A DNA stretch of 6,283 nucleotides from Bacillota bacterium (GTDB lineage Bacteria; Bacillota; Sulfobacillia; RBS10-35; JAJYVM01): NCBI GenBank assembly GCA_021792015.1, contig JAJYVM010000237.1:1-6283 (forward strand). Direction: 5' to 3'. Below the pieces are notes generated by a model that saw only the letters and a list, made by a program, of their open reading frames with translations, had not been told where the DNA came from and did no database searches. The position numbers were made by a program, and so were the translations under genes. This document shows positions 4,964 to 6,283 of this stretch, in pieces; the stretch's first letter is position 1; each line of letters begins with the position of its first letter.

Positions 4964-6283
4964 CTACGCGGAAAGGGATTCCGCCAGCGCCGTCAGCGTG
5001 CTGACGCCAAACCCGGTCGCACCGAAGGCGCAGGGCGGGGTATCGCGGTCGACCCAGGCCACGCCCGCGATGTCCAGGTGCGCCCAGGCGTGCCCCGGCG
5101 CCACGAACTCGCCGATGATCATGCCGCCCGTGATGGTCCCGGCCCCACGGCCGCCGCTGTTCTTGATGTCCGCCACGTCGCTCCTGTACAGCTGGCGGTA
5201 TTCCGGCCAGGAGGGGAGCTCCCATACCCGCTCCCCCGCCCTGGCCGCCGCTTGCCGGACCGCAGCCAGTAGGTCGGCGTCGTTGCCGAGCAGGCCGGCC
5301 GCCTCCTTGCCGAGCGCCACCGAGACCGCGCCCGTCAGCGTGGCCACGTCCACGATCCAGTGCGCGCCCTGCGCGCAGGCGTAGGCGACGGCGTCCCCCA
5401 GCACCAGCCGCCCCTCGGCGTCCGTGCTGATGATCTCGATGGACTTGCCCGCCAGGCCGCGCAGGACGTCGCCCGGGCGGAAGGCGCCACCGCCGGGCAT
5501 GTTCTCCGCCGCCGCGCAGATCCCCAGCACGTCGCAGCCGCCCGGCTTCAGGGCGGCGATGGCCTGCATGGCGCCGATGACGGCGCAGGCGCCGGATTTG
5601 TCCATCTTCATGGCGACCATGCCCTCGCCCGTCTTGAGCGAGAGCCCGCCGCTGTCGAAGGTGATGCCCTTGCCGACCAGGGCCAGCAGCGGCGCCCCCG
5701 CCCGCCCGCAGCGGTAGCGCAGCACGATGAGCCGCGGTCCGGTCCGGCTGCCCTGGCCCACGCCCAGGAGCAGGCCCATCCCCGCGCGCGCCATCTCGTC
5801 CGGCCCCAGCACGGTGCACTCCAGGCCCGCCGTGCGGGCCATGCCGGCTGCGGCCTCGGCCAGCGCCGCCGGCGGCATGTCCGCCCCGGGCGTGTTGGCA
5901 AGGCTGCGCGCAAAGCTCGTGGCCTCGCCAAGTACCCGACCCCGGCCCACCGCCGCCTCGTCCGCGCCCTCCACGTACAACCGCGCCAGGGCGTCCGCCT
6001 CCGCGGCGGACTTGTACCGCCCGAAGCGGTAGAGGCCGGCCAAAGCCCCTTCCACCACAGCATCGGCAGGCCCGAAGTCGCGGGCGTCGACCGCCACGCC
6101 CGTCGCACCCGCGGCCCGCGCCGCCCGCACCCCCGCGGCCGCCGCGATCCGCGTGCCACGGCGGTCCATGTCCCCGCGGCGCCCGACGCCGACCAGGACC
6201 AGGCACTTCGGCCCGGGCTCCGCCAGATACACCGTCGTGATCCGCCCGAGCGTCGTCTCCCGCGGCGCCCGTCCCGCCGCCTC
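4964..6283 (-). CDS. pepA: M17 leucyl aminopeptidase, N-terminus outside window
   Basis: This cytosolic two-metal (Zn/Mn) aminopeptidase removes N-terminal residues from peptides in protein turnover and normally forms a hexamer. The frame is open from the stop at 4964 to the right edge, giving 439 visible residues against roughly 480-500 for the family, so the start is beyond 6283; the GTG at 6232 is internal. Numbered from the edge, metal and catalytic residues match E. coli PepA in order and spacing: V-G-K-G-I-T-F-D with K205 and D210, S-L-K with K217, M-K-M-D with D228, and S-T-D-A-E-G-R-L with D288, E290 and R292. A-T-L-T-G-A, A-D-I-K-N and W-A-H-L-D-I-A-G are also present. Odd points are Ser for Asn at the start of the normally invariant N-T-D-A-E-G-R-L signature, and D-K-S-G for D-M-x-G. 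All ligands are kept, so it is probably active. It is convergent with the GT2 gene and has no visible partner. Confidence 0.95.
   Translation of the reverse strand, partial: EAAGRAPRETTLGRITTVYLAEPGPKCLVLVGVGRRGDMDRRGTRIAAAAGVRAARAAGATGVAVDARDFGPADAVVEGALAGLYRFGRYKSAAEADALARLYVEGADEAAVGRGRVLGEATSFARSLANTPGADMPPAALAEAAAGMARTAGLECTVLGPDEMARAGMGLLLGVGQGSRTGPRLIVLRYRCGRAGAPLLALVGKGITFDSGGLSLKTGEGMVAMKMDKSGACAVIGAMQAIAALKPGGCDVLGICAAAENMPGGGAFRPGDVLRGLAGKSIEIISTDAEGRLVLGDAVAYACAQGAHWIVDVATLTGAVSVALGKEAAGLLGNDADLLAAVRQAAARAGERVWELPSWPEYRQLYRSDVADIKNSGGRGAGTITGGMIIGEFVAPGHAWAHLDIAGVAWVDRDTPPCAFGATGFGVSTLTALAESLSA

Noticed and set aside
4881..6206. 441-residue minus-strand open frame overlapping the aminopeptidase
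   Set aside because: Gly/Arg-rich translation in a shifted frame; the aminopeptidase frame holds all M17 motifs.

Overview
This is a very GC-rich window (about 70 percent by eye) of dense, ordinary bacterial chromosome. Every gene start that lies inside the window and can be judged, except one, has a strong GGAGG-type ribosome binding site. The gene types seen are a TuaH-like GT-B glycosyltransferase, a SunS-like GT2 with a helical C-terminal region, an M17 aminopeptidase and a cystathionine gamma-synthase family enzyme. Together these would fit a high-GC Firmicute of the Symbiobacterium, Thermaerobacter or Limnochorda kind, but this is an inference from gene type and composition, and other high-GC phyla are not excluded. 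No mobile element, CRISPR array, rRNA or tRNA was found.

Layout. From 1 to 1858, two plus-strand glycosyltransferase-type genes overlap by 8 bases: a GT-B enzyme cut off by the left edge, then a GT-A-like protein without a visible DXD metal motif. They converge on a minus-strand PLP enzyme of sulfur amino acid metabolism (1919 to 3079), with an 11-bp hairpin between the two stop codons. From 3080 to 3266 lies a 187-base divergent intergenic region with nested inverted repeats that could fold as a closed multibranch RNA; its identity is unknown. From 3267 to 4867, two plus-strand genes follow: a 171-aa orphan protein with a probable helix-turn-helix, and a GT2 glycosyltransferase with TPR-like C-terminal helices whose start codon is unclear. 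That gene converges on a minus-strand M17 leucyl aminopeptidase, cut off by the right edge, again with a hairpin between the stops.

How they work together. Three of the six genes are sugar transferases, so the plus-strand genes look like part of a glycan or glycoprotein locus (cell surface, flagellin or peptide glycosylation), with two housekeeping enzymes interleaved on the opposite strand. The best candidates for something new are the structured leader at 3129 to 3231, the orphan HTH-like protein at 3267 to 3782, and the DXD-less GT-A-like protein at 935 to 1858. Nothing here amounts to a clearly recognisable new multi-gene system.
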